Source: Sphingobacterium paludis (lineage in GTDB: Bacteria > Bacteroidota > Bacteroidia > Sphingobacteriales > Sphingobacteriaceae). From it: a stretch of 64,000 nt of DNA. How positions within the stretch are numbered: position 1 is the first letter of the stretch; each line of letters opens with the position of its first letter. The stretch covers positions 372,001-436,000 of the forward strand of contig NZ_SNZV01000003.1 of the NCBI RefSeq assembly GCF_004364125.1, given 5' to 3'. The notes under the pieces are model-generated. The model saw only the letters and a program-made list of their open reading frames with translations. It was not told where the DNA came from and did no database searches. The translations under genes and the position numbers were made by a program. Of this stretch, positions 24,516-32,994 are shown one piece after another.

Positions 24516-27500
24516 TTAGAATGTTACTTTCAGGCCTAAGTTGTACCCTCTAACCAAGGGGTATAAACCATAGTCTACACCAGGCGTTAAGTTTCCCCGC
24601 TGGTCGTAGTCAGGCTCAGGGTTATAGCCTTTATATTTCGTGATGGTAAATGGGTTTTCAACGCTAGCAAATACGCGTACGCCAGCAATCTTTAACTTGC
24701 TTGCTAAGGCTTGTGGCACGTTGTAACCGAGCATGACGTTTGTCATCCGTAAGAAGGAGCCATCTTGCAGGTAAAAAGAAGAAAGGCGAGTGCTGTTACT
24801 TTGGGTGCCTGCACGGGAAGCGCGATACACGCTGCCGTTTCCTGGATCGGCGGCAGAGCGGTAGCGCTGCGCAACGTCTGCGTATTGGTTTCCAGAACCC
24901 TCCATATTGTACAAGTAATAATCGTATCCATCCAAAACCATATTGCCTTGGGATCCGTTAAAAGACGCCCGAATATCGAATTGCTTGTAAGAAGCATTCA
25001 ACGCAAAACCATAGGTGAAATCAGGGTGGGGGTTGCCGATCACGCGCTTGTCAGCATCATTCACGACACCATTGCCATCTACATCTTCAAAGTATAGATC
25101 GCCAGGCTGCATGGGGTTTGTGGAGCTTGCGGAAGGCGCTACCGTTTTATAGTTTTCCTCCGTGGCTACACCCAAAACCTGAAATCCATAGAACATGCCA
25201 ATAGGGCTTCCTTCTTGGGTAATATGGGTGATATAGGATCGTTCGGCGCCGTTGGTCATAATCGTTGCCGCACCTCCTAAGTCAAGCACTTTGTTCCGGT
25301 TCACATTGATATTACCGCTAAAGCCCAATTGGAAATCTCCCGTTCGGATTAATGTGGCGTCCAGCTGTACGTCAAATCCTTTGTTTTCCACTTTGCTCTC
25401 GCGCAAGTTTGTCAAAATAGAGGTGGCTCCAGAAAGAGCAGACACGGGTTGATTGAACAAGAGGTTGAACGAGCGACTAAGGTAGAGGTTCGTCATAATA
25501 TTCAGGCGCCCATTAAACAACCCAATATCTATCCCGCCGTTGTATTGCGAGGTAGACTCCCATCCCAATCCGGTATCCTGGAAGTCATTAGGCCAATAGC
25601 CCGTGGCGACCTGATCACCGATAATGACTCCTCCTGGCGAGCTCATCGTTGTCATGTTTCGGTAATCTCCAATGTTGTTGTTACCACTTAAGCCCCAGCT
25701 CGCTCTTAGTTTTACGGACGAACCGTTTCCTAACCAGCTAGTATAGAACTCTTCATTAGACAGTGTCCAGCCGGCAGATACGGATGGAAACGTGCCCCAC
25801 TTTGTTTCGGATCCAAAACGCGAAGATCCATCTGTACGAAACGATGCCGATAGAAAATATTTAGCATCGTAATTGTACATGACCCGACTAAAATACGACT
25901 GTAAGGTTGTTACTCTTTTAAAAGCATCTTGTAAGGTGAAATTAGTTGGATCTGCGCCTTTATCCGTGATTTCCCCAATTTTGTCGTTCTGGAAGCCATT
26001 GGCTCGTACATGCTTGAGATCCGTATCTGTACGTTGTGCCGAATAACCCAAAAGGGCGTTTATCTGATGTTTTCCGTTGAACGTCTTATTGTAATTCAGC
26101 GTGGTCTCCACCAATTTATCGATTTCACTTCTGGTCCGTGCATCAGCGTACGCACCTGTTATTGCTTGAGCAGAATACGGTGGATTATTTCCATTGGAGA
26201 TACTCGTAGGGCGGAAATAATCGTACTTTTCATCGTAGGTAGATAATCCCCCATTTATTTTTAAGTTCAAACCGCTTAAGATTTCAAGATCGGCAAAAGC
26301 GTTGTATAACCCACGTTTACCACGGCGGTTATTCTTGATCATGGTTACGTAAGCCAATGGGTTTTCCGGATTTTGAATACCGAAATTATTCGCCGATAAA
26401 TCCGCCATTAAATATTGGGCATAGCTCCCGTCTTCGTTGTAAACGGGCAGCGTCGGCAGGTAAAGCAACGCTGCCATTGATGGGCTGCGGTCGTAGCGAC
26501 CAGTTGTTACTTCGTTGTTGTCATTGTATGTAAACGACACGTTCGCGCCTACAGTCAAGCGGTCATTGACTTTGGAGTCAATGTTCGTGCGGAAGTTAAA
26601 TACCTGCTGGTCTGTACCGAGCATGATACCATCTTGGTTTTGAAATGATCCGCTTACCAAATATCGTGTTTTATCATTTCCTCCATAGGCAGATAAGTTA
26701 TGGCGTTGGAAAGGCGCATTTCGGTATAATGCATCTTGCCAGTCGGTATCGTACTGCGCACGCTTTGCCGTACCCGTTGCAAAATCGTAATACTCTTCCG
26801 GGATGGATACCGATCCTGCGTTTCCGACGCGACCGACCCGCGTAGCGTTGTTGTCCATGCGCATCGCATCATTCCAGGTACCGCCTCTGTTCACCACAAG
26901 ATCTTTGTAGGCATTATTCCGCCCATCGATCAATAGGTCAATAAATTCCTCAGCATTCAGGAGGTCGATTTTCTTGGAGAGCTGGCCAAAGCCTCCCACA
27001 ACCTCGTAGTCGATATTACTTTTTCCCTCTTTTCCGCGCTTTGTCGTGATCAGAACAACGCCGCCAGCTGCTCGCGATCCGTAAATCGCTGCCGAAGCGG
27101 CATCTTTTAGCACGTCGATGGTTTCAATATCATTAGGGTTGATATTTAAGTTGTTGCCCGCAGGGTAGCCGTCAATAACATATAAGGGATCGGAACCCGC
27201 GTTGATAGAGCCCATGCCACGCACCCGTATCTTTGTGCCATCGTATGGCGCACCGCTAGTTTGCATCACCTGTACACCCGCAACTTTACCCACTAAAGCT
27301 TGCGATAGTTTAGGTGCGTTTAAATTGAGCTCTTCCGCCTTGACACTGGCAATAGCGCCAGTAACGTCCGACTTGCGAACGCGTTGATAACCGATGGATA
27401 CGAGCACCTCATCTATCGCTTGGGACTGCGATTCCATGGAGAATATCAGGTTATCCTCCTTTGTAATGTGTTGATCGACCGGATTAAACCCGATATATCG

Positions 27501-27767
27501 AACCGAAATCGTGTCGCCCGCAACCCCAGGCAACGTAAAGGTTCCATCGTTACTCGTTTGTACACTTTGTTTCGTACGGCTGTTGCTTACGGTAGCGCCA
27601 GCGATAGGATTGCCTTGAGAATCTAGAACTTTACCGCGTAAATTTTGTTGATCTTTTTCAATGTTTGTTTTTAAGCTATTGCTTTCTTTACTATAGGCGC
27701 TCCCTGAGATTGAAGCGGTACTGATTGAAAGCAACAACCAGAGTAATCTGGATGGTTTAGGATACAT
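24516..27767 (-). CDS. SusC/RagA-family TonB-dependent outer-membrane transporter
   Basis: A 1083-residue protein: signal sequence, carboxypeptidase-regulatory-like domain (LRGKVLDSQGNPIAGATVSN, about residues 45-120), plug (SDVTGAIASVKAEELNLNAP, VRGMGSINAGSDPLYVIDG), then a 22-strand barrel ending in KVTF-COOH. It imports oligosaccharides with energy from TonB. No N-terminal secretin/STN domain is seen, so it is not an anti-sigma-coupled type. The ATG at 27767 was chosen: the alternative TTG at 27791 falls inside the predicted -7 element. It is first in the susC-susD transcript. Confidence 0.95.
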   Translation of the reverse strand: MYPKPSRLLWLLLSISTASISGSAYSKESNSLKTNIEKDQQNLRGKVLDSQGNPIAGATVSNSRTKQSVQTSNDGTFTLPGVAGDTISVRYIGFNPVDQHITKEDNLIFSMESQSQAIDEVLVSIGYQRVRKSDVTGAIASVKAEELNLNAPKLSQALVGKVAGVQVMQTSGAPYDGTKIRVRGMGSINAGSDPLYVIDGYPAGNNLNINPNDIETIDVLKDAASAAIYGSRAAGGVVLITTKRGKEGKSNIDYEVVGGFGQLSKKIDLLNAEEFIDLLIDGRNNAYKDLVVNRGGTWNDAMRMDNNATRVGRVGNAGSVSIPEEYYDFATGTAKRAQYDTDWQDALYRNAPFQRHNLSAYGGNDKTRYLVSGSFQNQDGIMLGTDQQVFNFRTNIDSKVNDRLTVGANVSFTYNDNNEVTTGRYDRSPSMAALLYLPTLPVYNEDGSYAQYLMADLSANNFGIQNPENPLAYVTMIKNNRRGKRGLYNAFADLEILSGLNLKINGGLSTYDEKYDYFRPTSISNGNNPPYSAQAITGAYADARTRSEIDKLVETTLNYNKTFNGKHQINALLGYSAQRTDTDLKHVRANGFQNDKIGEITDKGADPTNFTLQDAFKRVTTLQSYFSRVMYNYDAKYFLSASFRTDGSSRFGSETKWGTFPSVSAGWTLSNEEFYTSWLGNGSSVKLRASWGLSGNNNIGDYRNMTTMSSPGGVIIGDQVATGYWPNDFQDTGLGWESTSQYNGGIDIGLFNGRLNIMTNLYLSRSFNLLFNQPVSALSGATSILTNLRESKVENKGFDVQLDATLIRTGDFQLGFSGNINVNRNKVLDLGGAATIMTNGAERSYITHITQEGSPIGMFYGFQVLGVATEENYKTVAPSASSTNPMQPGDLYFEDVDGNGVVNDADKRVIGNPHPDFTYGFALNASYKQFDIRASFNGSQGNMVLDGYDYYLYNMEGSGNQYADVAQRYRSAADPGNGSVYRASRAGTQSNSTRLSSFYLQDGSFLRMTNVMLGYNVPQALASKLKIAGVRVFASVENPFTITKYKGYNPEPDYDQRGNLTPGVDYGLYPLVRGYNLGLKVTF

Positions 27768-27788
27768 TTCTTCACGTATTAGTTGCCG

Positions 27789-27796
27789 CAAACCTA
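27789..27796 (-). promoter_or_regulatory. Candidate -7 element for susC
   Basis: Minus strand TAGGTTTG, a full TAnnTTTG match. Predicted transcription start is near 27782, about 15 nt before the ATG. Upstream on the same strand TAACGTTTTC resembles the TAACGTTTGC arm of the 15837-15866 palindrome, but its spacing to the promoter differs. Confidence 0.45.
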
Positions 27797-27873
27797 GCAG
27801 TCTAATATTATGAAAACGTTAATAAAACTTTATAATATTATTAGGTAAATCGTATTAGCTATACATCTCCTGA

Positions 27874-28542
27874 TCAGTCCTGATCAAAAGATTTTAGCGA
27901 GCCGTCAGCATTGAATTCTATCGTGTATCTCGATCGATCACTTGTAAGTGAACGGGGATACCACCTGATTTTGTTATTTGATGTGATTGCGTACACGTTG
28001 TAATCTTTTGATTTGCTCTCAATTTCTATAAGTTTATCTTGTATAATGCGGGACACACGATGCGCATTCTTAAAAGGTAACTCGTTTATGTTGACTATAT
28101 TTTTGGAGACAATATCCCTTTTAGAAAGGATGACAGGTTTAGAATCAGACCATCTGCCCTTATCATAATGGTAACTATCTACATATTTTGGGTTGTCCGG
28201 GTTTTGAATTTTTAGATAAATGCGGTAGTCGTCATAAAACTGGATAGACATGTATATGAAAATCTCCTTGCCGCGTAGCTCCGGACGATTTCGCAACGCT
28301 TCTTCCGCTCGCAGCAAAGCGGATGTATCCATCAAAAAGCCATGGTTTGGCGTGTCAATAGGAGCACTATGCTCGTTTTGAGATTCCGCTTTAAGCGCAT
28401 TTGACTTTTCGCCGGAAGTTATGTTTTCATTTCGGGTTGCTCCGCTTTTGGTTTCTTCAATCGTCTTTACAAACGAGTCACAGCCGTTGAATAAAACCAG
28501 CAAAGCACACAAAACTGTCATGAACAGGATATTTTTTCTCAT
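27874..28542 (-). CDS. Hypothetical lipoprotein
   Basis: A 222-residue protein with signal peptide and lipobox (VLFNGC, Cys near residue 21), followed by a low-complexity hydrophilic linker (TKSGATRNENITSGEKSN) and a compact domain with RGKEIFIYMSIQFYDDYRIYLKIQNP and a charged C-terminus. No family is recognised. It overlaps by 4 nt the membrane protein gene upstream (28539-29528), so the two form one operon and probably work together at the envelope. The pair lies between susC and dnaA and need not belong to the pectin locus. Confidence 0.7.
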   Translation of the reverse strand: MRKNILFMTVLCALLVLFNGCDSFVKTIEETKSGATRNENITSGEKSNALKAESQNEHSAPIDTPNHGFLMDTSALLRAEEALRNRPELRGKEIFIYMSIQFYDDYRIYLKIQNPDNPKYVDSYHYDKGRWSDSKPVILSKRDIVSKNIVNINELPFKNAHRVSRIIQDKLIEIESKSKDYNVYAITSNNKIRWYPRSLTSDRSRYTIEFNADGSLKSFDQD

Positions 28543-29528
28543 ACAATGTTTCGTTCATTCATTAAGTCTTCCTCGAACACCACCCGTTTTGGGTTTTCAG
28601 GGTCATAGAACAACATTTTTTCTTTGCTGTTTTTAATGGTTCCCAGATCTATTAACGATACTATTTTCTTAATGGTCGGCGTATGAAGGTTTCCATGCGC
28701 ATCATGAAATTGAACATGGAAGCGCACCTCAGGCTGATCATTAATAGATGTTCCTGTTTGCTCAATCTGTCCAATAGATGCAAGCGCTCTTTTGCCTTTG
28801 AATTTCAATACGGTCGCTTCTGGGCCAATGTTCATCTTTTTGAATACAACATATCTAAGTATTAAAAAGATGATCCCGGGAAAAAAAATAATGCAAGCAG
28901 GTATTACGACCAAGGGGTGCCAAGTGGATAAAAAACGCCAACCAAATCCCCCATTTTCAAGATCATAAGAAAATGTAAAATAATACAATACCGCGGCTAG
29001 GAACATACACCATACGACCATGAGAAACCAGCTTACGCTAACCAAACTTTCTTCCAAAACAACATAGGGGCTAGTTTCAAACTTTGGATCCACACGTAAG
29101 TAGCACATCTTGCCAACTTGGTACCTGTTTTCCTCAGGCTTTGTATCCGTAAAGCTCATGCTGTGCCAGATTGTTTCCCCGGCAAGGTTTGCTAATTTCA
29201 AAACAATTGTTTGAGTTTTAAATTTAGCATGTGCTGATTTAAGCGGTTTCACTTCTACAATTTCTCCCTGTAGTCGCTTACCCGTATTTAAAAGCTTTTT
29301 GAGATTCCTTTTGGCAACAACGGTGTATCTTAGGATGAGCCAAATCGCGATCGTGAATACTGCTGCCCATAGCATGAAACTTAGCGCCAGATTGAACAAT
29401 GCGAAGTTCGGATTGACAAGATCAAGGTTCGTATTTCTGAATTCTGTATTGTAATATATAATTGCCGGGTGCGCAAAAATAAAGTATAAAAAGAATAGCA
29501 ACCAGAAAATTCCAAATCCTTTACGCAT
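28539..29528 (-). CDS. DUF3592-like membrane protein
   Basis: A 329-residue protein with four predicted membrane helices: near residues 5-25, 43-68 (FALFNLALSFMLWAAVFTIAIWLIL), 165-185 and 200-225. Between and after them are two similar soluble beta-rich segments (KRLQGEIVEVKPLKSAHAKF and a C-terminal LASIGQIEQTGTSINDQPEVRFHVQF ending LFYDPENPKRVVFEEDL). The wording resembles DUF3592, a family of unknown function. It is the promoter-proximal gene of the two-gene unit with the lipoprotein at 27874. Confidence 0.65.
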   Translation of the reverse strand: MRKGFGIFWLLFFLYFIFAHPAIIYYNTEFRNTNLDLVNPNFALFNLALSFMLWAAVFTIAIWLILRYTVVAKRNLKKLLNTGKRLQGEIVEVKPLKSAHAKFKTQTIVLKLANLAGETIWHSMSFTDTKPEENRYQVGKMCYLRVDPKFETSPYVVLEESLVSVSWFLMVVWCMFLAAVLYYFTFSYDLENGGFGWRFLSTWHPLVVIPACIIFFPGIIFLILRYVVFKKMNIGPEATVLKFKGKRALASIGQIEQTGTSINDQPEVRFHVQFHDAHGNLHTPTIKKIVSLIDLGTIKNSKEKMLFYDPENPKRVVFEEDLMNERNIV

Positions 29529-30064
29529 AAATTGACTTCATTTTTTGCAAGATTGTAGTGCTAAAAAAGGTGTAGCAAGATTTTTATCAACATAACCCAA
29601 ACGCCCCATCCAAATTAAGCGAATACAGTATGTTTATCAAAAACTTTGCCAAGTGAATTGTGGTACGAAGGTTGCTGAGTAATTGTGATTTAGAAAAAAT
29701 GTGCCATAAAATTCCGTTGCATAGATCTTTTTTAAAGGACTTTTTTTTTGATTTAAAAACCCGTATATTTAAACACGAAGAGTAGTCAATAGTTTTCCAC
29801 ACCCAACAGCGCCCTCGTGCAATTTTGACTCCGAAAGACTTGTTGTAATCAAGAAGGAGCTGTGCTGTTGAAAACTAAAAAAGAAAATTTTTCTTTAGCA
29901 AAATAACCGATAAAAATTACTTAAACACCTGACTAATAGTGTATTTACCTTTTTTTAAATTTTTAATTTTTTAGCTCGGCTTTTTTTGTCATCTTCGTCT
30001 TAAGCGAAAGTTTTAAACAATTTTTTTGTCAAATATTGGTTTTCAAGTTATTAACAATTTAAGA
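29529..30064. other. AT-rich 536-bp region upstream of dnaA with DnaA-box-like sites
   Basis: No credible gene. It contains one consensus DnaA box (TTWTNCACA type: TTTTCCACA, 29793-29801) and three 8-of-9 matches: TTATCAACA 29584-29592, TGTTGAAAA 29866-29874 (minus), TTATTAACA 30048-30056. Between 29880 and 30060 are several T-runs and a near-palindromic segment around 29873-29896. TACCTTTT near 29950 is a possible -7 element for dnaA. This may be a dnaA autoregulatory region or part of oriC; the sequence alone does not decide. Confidence 0.4.
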
Positions 30065-31492
30065 ATGGAAAAAACGTGTACAAGTGTCTGGAATAGCTGT
30101 CTTCAAATCATAAAAGACAATATTCCTGCGCAAAGTTTTAAGACCTGGTTTGAACCCGTGAAAGCGGTAGGTCTAAATGGAAACGTTTTGACTATTCAAG
30201 TGCCTTCTGTATTTTTCTACGAGTGGTTAGAGGAACACTATGTTGGGATTCTACGCAAAACGATCAAAAAGTTCTTAGGTGAGCAAGGTCGGTTAGAGTA
30301 CAATATTATTGTCGATAAGTCATCTGCCAATACGCCCTATACCACGAATATTCCGTCAAACGGCAATGGTGCGGAAGGCAAAAAGCAATCTATTCCTGTC
30401 CCTGTAGCGTTGAACAAGAATATCAAAAATCCTTTTGTTATTCCCGGCTTAAAAAAGCTACAGGTGGACCCACAGCTGAACCACCACTATACCTTTGATA
30501 ATTTTATCGAAGGGGAATGTAACAGGTTGGCGCGTTCCGCCGGATTTGCCGTAGCAAACAAACCCGGAGGCACGTCCTTCAACCCCTTAATGGTGTATGG
30601 CGATGTAGGCTTGGGTAAAACGCACTTGGCGCAAGCTATCGGTAACGAAATCAAAAGAAATCTACCCGATAAGCTGGTGATTTATGTTTCCTGTGAAAAG
30701 TTCTGTCAGCAATTCGTGGACTCTTTGAAGAATAATACGATCAATGACTTTGTAAATTTCTATCAGGCTATGGATGTGATTATTATGGACGATGTGCATA
30801 ATTTCGCAGGGAAAGAGAAAACCCAGGATATTTTCTTCCATATCTTTAATCACTTGCACCAGTCAGGAAAGCAAATCATCCTTACTTCTGATAAGGCTCC
30901 TAAGGACTTGTCAGGATTAGAGGAGCGCTTGTTGAGCCGCTTTAAATGGGGATTATCGGCAGATATCCAAATTCCAGATCTGGAGACCAGAATGGCTATC
31001 TTGAAGAAAAAAATGTATTCCGATGGTATTGAACTACCAGAGAACGTGATGGAATACGTTGCCACTCAAATTGACAATAGTGTACGTGAACTTGAAGGCG
31101 CTATGGTGTCCCTTCTGGCACAATCTACCTTGAACAGAAAAGAAATCGACTTAAACCTGGCCAAATCCATGCTAAAAAACTTTGTGAAAAATACGCACAA
31201 GGAAATTTCCATGGAATATATCCAAAAGTTGGTTTGCGAGTATTTTGAGGTGCCTGTGGAGATGGTGAAATCAAAAGTGCGAAAAAGAGAAATTGTGCAA
31301 GCTCGTCAAATTTCGATGTATCTGGCAAAAAACCACACGAAATCGTCTCTGAAATCTATTGGTAGTTTCTTTGGCGGCCGCGATCATTCCACCGTGATCT
31401 ATGCCTGCCAAACAGTAGAGGACTTGATAGAGACCGACAAGAAATTTAAAACGTATGTACAGGATATCCAGAAGAAGCTTAAAACTTCATAA
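30065..31492 (+). CDS. dnaA: Chromosomal replication initiator DnaA
   Basis: A 475-residue AAA+ initiator that binds DnaA boxes and opens oriC. Domain I: CTSVWNSCLQIIKDNIPAQSFKTWFEPV (residues 4-30). Walker A is GDVGLGKTHL (about 180), Walker B IIMDDVHNF (about 242), and the C-terminal DNA-binding signature is GGRDHSTVIYACQTV (about 440-454). The ATG at 30065 follows TTTAAGA and gives the normal N-terminus; a TTG at 30026 is in frame but adds 13 residues not seen in the family. It is not directly followed by dnaN, which lies 5.9 kb downstream. Confidence 0.97.
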   Translation: MEKTCTSVWNSCLQIIKDNIPAQSFKTWFEPVKAVGLNGNVLTIQVPSVFFYEWLEEHYVGILRKTIKKFLGEQGRLEYNIIVDKSSANTPYTTNIPSNGNGAEGKKQSIPVPVALNKNIKNPFVIPGLKKLQVDPQLNHHYTFDNFIEGECNRLARSAGFAVANKPGGTSFNPLMVYGDVGLGKTHLAQAIGNEIKRNLPDKLVIYVSCEKFCQQFVDSLKNNTINDFVNFYQAMDVIIMDDVHNFAGKEKTQDIFFHIFNHLHQSGKQIILTSDKAPKDLSGLEERLLSRFKWGLSADIQIPDLETRMAILKKKMYSDGIELPENVMEYVATQIDNSVRELEGAMVSLLAQSTLNRKEIDLNLAKSMLKNFVKNTHKEISMEYIQKLVCEYFEVPVEMVKSKVRKREIVQARQISMYLAKNHTKSSLKSIGSFFGGRDHSTVIYACQTVEDLIETDKKFKTYVQDIQKKLKTS

Positions 31493-31519
31493 AGGTCTGT
31501 TGTACATTTTTTGAACATG

Positions 31520-31556
31520 AACATGCGAAGCCTCATCGGTTTCGCATGTTTTGTTT
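31520..31556 (+). terminator. dnaA terminator
   Basis: Perfect 10-bp stem AACATGCGAA (31520-31529) / TTCGCATGTT (31541-31550) followed by TTGTTT, 27 nt past the dnaA stop. Confidence 0.85.
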
Positions 31557-31644
31557 ACGGCCGTCTTTCCCAGCGTGCGGCGCATTGCCGTTCAAGCGCT
31601 ATCTTGTGCTTGCATAGCAAGGCTGTTTCAGCAAAGACACTATA

Positions 31645-31675
31645 AAAAATGGGAGCACGAATGGCTCCCATTTTT
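31645..31675. terminator. Bidirectional terminator
   Basis: 12-bp perfect stem AAAAATGGGAGC (31645-31656) / GCTCCCATTTTT (31664-31675), 7-nt loop. It has A- and T-runs on both sides, so it can end transcripts from either strand, including the minus-strand gene ending at 31754. Confidence 0.8.
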
Positions 31676-31753
31676 CATTTGTTCAACGTAATTCCCAAAA
31701 TGGAAATCTATTTATAGCGATTATAAAGATGTGTACTATCTATTGTTTCGCCC

Positions 31754-32131
31754 TTACTCTGGCAGCGCATGGGGCGCAGGTACAGGCTTAGCAGCCTTTT
31801 CCTTCGGACGTTCAGAAGCAAGTTTTTTGTACAGCGGTTTTTGCGCATCGGATAGCTGTTCTTCAACCTGTGCGTCTGCGCTCGCTTGTATTTTATGCAG
31901 CGATTCTGCAAGAACCTCCGGAGATAGTGTTGCATCTTCCTTAGCGATTTCTTTTGCTTTAGCTCCCTCCCAAACAATCTGTAAAACACGTGTCTGCTGA
32001 TCTTCCGTGAGCGTTAATTTTTCGGTAAGTAATGCTACTTCCTGTTTTGCCAATTCCTCCGGATTGCCTTGCGCCATTGTCAAGGTCACGGCAAATAATA
32101 AACTGATACCTGTTAGCATTAATTTTTTCAT
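31754..32131 (-). CDS. Small Spy/CpxP-like periplasmic protein
   Basis: A 125-residue protein with signal peptide (MKKLMLTGISLLFAVTLTMAQ) and a helical, charged mature part. It contains the LTxxQ-type motif (LTLTEDQQTRVLQIV) typical of Spy/CpxP-like proteins, and a Pro/Ala tail (AAKPVPAPHALPE). Members of this broad group bind unfolded periplasmic proteins or metals; the specific role here is unknown. ATG 32131 was preferred to a TTG at 32140. It shares its layout with the neighbour at 32355, suggesting old duplication. Confidence 0.65.
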   Translation of the reverse strand: MKKLMLTGISLLFAVTLTMAQGNPEELAKQEVALLTEKLTLTEDQQTRVLQIVWEGAKAKEIAKEDATLSPEVLAESLHKIQASADAQVEEQLSDAQKPLYKKLASERPKEKAAKPVPAPHALPE

Positions 32132-32294
32132 TTCTTTCAAATGTATTGTTCAACCATGTATACGCTTTTCACTGCTATTATAACAGCAGAACACGTACAT
32201 TTATTACTCCAATTGTATCAGGTATGTTACTATTTAACGTTCATTAACGATTCGACCACGTCATGCTTCCAAGATGTCTCATGCGCTAAAGCAC

Positions 32295-32337
32295 AAAAAC
32301 CAAAGGCGATTAGTCATGCTAATCGCCTTTGGTTTTT
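32295..32337. terminator. 19-bp perfect bidirectional hairpin
   Basis: Left arm 32295-32313 (starts AAAAACCAAAGGC) and right arm 32319-32337 (ends GGTTTTT) match perfectly with a 5-nt loop TCATG. It lies 17 nt past the stop of the 32355-32738 gene and upstream of the 31754-32131 gene, so it insulates the two. Confidence 0.85.
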
Positions 32338-32354
32338 ACTAGATCAAGAAGGGC

Positions 32355-32738
32355 TCATGACGAGCGGCCAGCTCTACCTTGCGGACGGCGCTGCTGCAGT
32401 GTGTCATATTTTTTCGCTTGCTCTTCGGTTAGAAACGCCCGTATTTTGCTCCGGTATTTTTCCCGCGTAGTTTGCATGCTTTGGCGCACCGCCTGCCTGT
32501 CGCCACTGCTTTTGCTAAAGATTTCCTTTTCCTCCGTCGCCTGCGCAAAGACTTGCTTATAGATAGAATCTTGTTGTGCGCTGCTCAATTCCAGCTCCTC
32601 GGTCAATCTTGTAACCGTGGTTTTGGCTCGATCGGCCGGGGCTAACTGTTGCATGCCTCGCCCTTGCCGCTCTTGTGCAAAACCCATCATACTCATCCCG
32701 AACATCATCGTTACTAGTAGTCCTGTTAACTTTTTCAT
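32355..32738 (-). CDS. Small Spy/CpxP-like periplasmic protein (second)
   Basis: A 127-residue protein with signal peptide (MKKLTGLLVTMMFGMSMMGFAQ) and a mature helical part with an LTxxQ-like motif (LELSSAQQDSIYKQV) and LTEEQAKKYDTL. It has a basic C-terminus (QRRPQGRAGRSS). It resembles the neighbour at 31754 in size, motif and orientation but is separated from it by a strong terminator, so it has its own transcript. Function is inferred only as periplasmic stress or chaperone-like. Confidence 0.65.
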   Translation of the reverse strand: MKKLTGLLVTMMFGMSMMGFAQERQGRGMQQLAPADRAKTTVTRLTEELELSSAQQDSIYKQVFAQATEEKEIFSKSSGDRQAVRQSMQTTREKYRSKIRAFLTEEQAKKYDTLQQRRPQGRAGRSS

Positions 32739-32994
32739 ATGTATAAAATTTGCTCTTCCATTATCATTATGGTATATACACTTCGTTTATTTAGCCATGG
32801 TTGCATTTTCCTTTTTTCTCGCTACACGCCGTTTACGTGGCAATACACATCTAGCCTTGCAGCGATTCAGATATTCTTTTGTTGGTATCGATCGTATCGG
32901 CTATGTATTGCATCGTTAAAAATAGTACATATTGAATTAATTACCTCATGCAGAGAAAGTTATTTAGGATAGTTTAACCTCTATTAATAGTATT

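Noticed and set aside
29587..29802. 71-codon minus-strand open frame upstream of dnaA
   Set aside because: Lies in AT-rich sequence, has no recognisable domain, and overlaps the DnaA-box region; no supporting start context.
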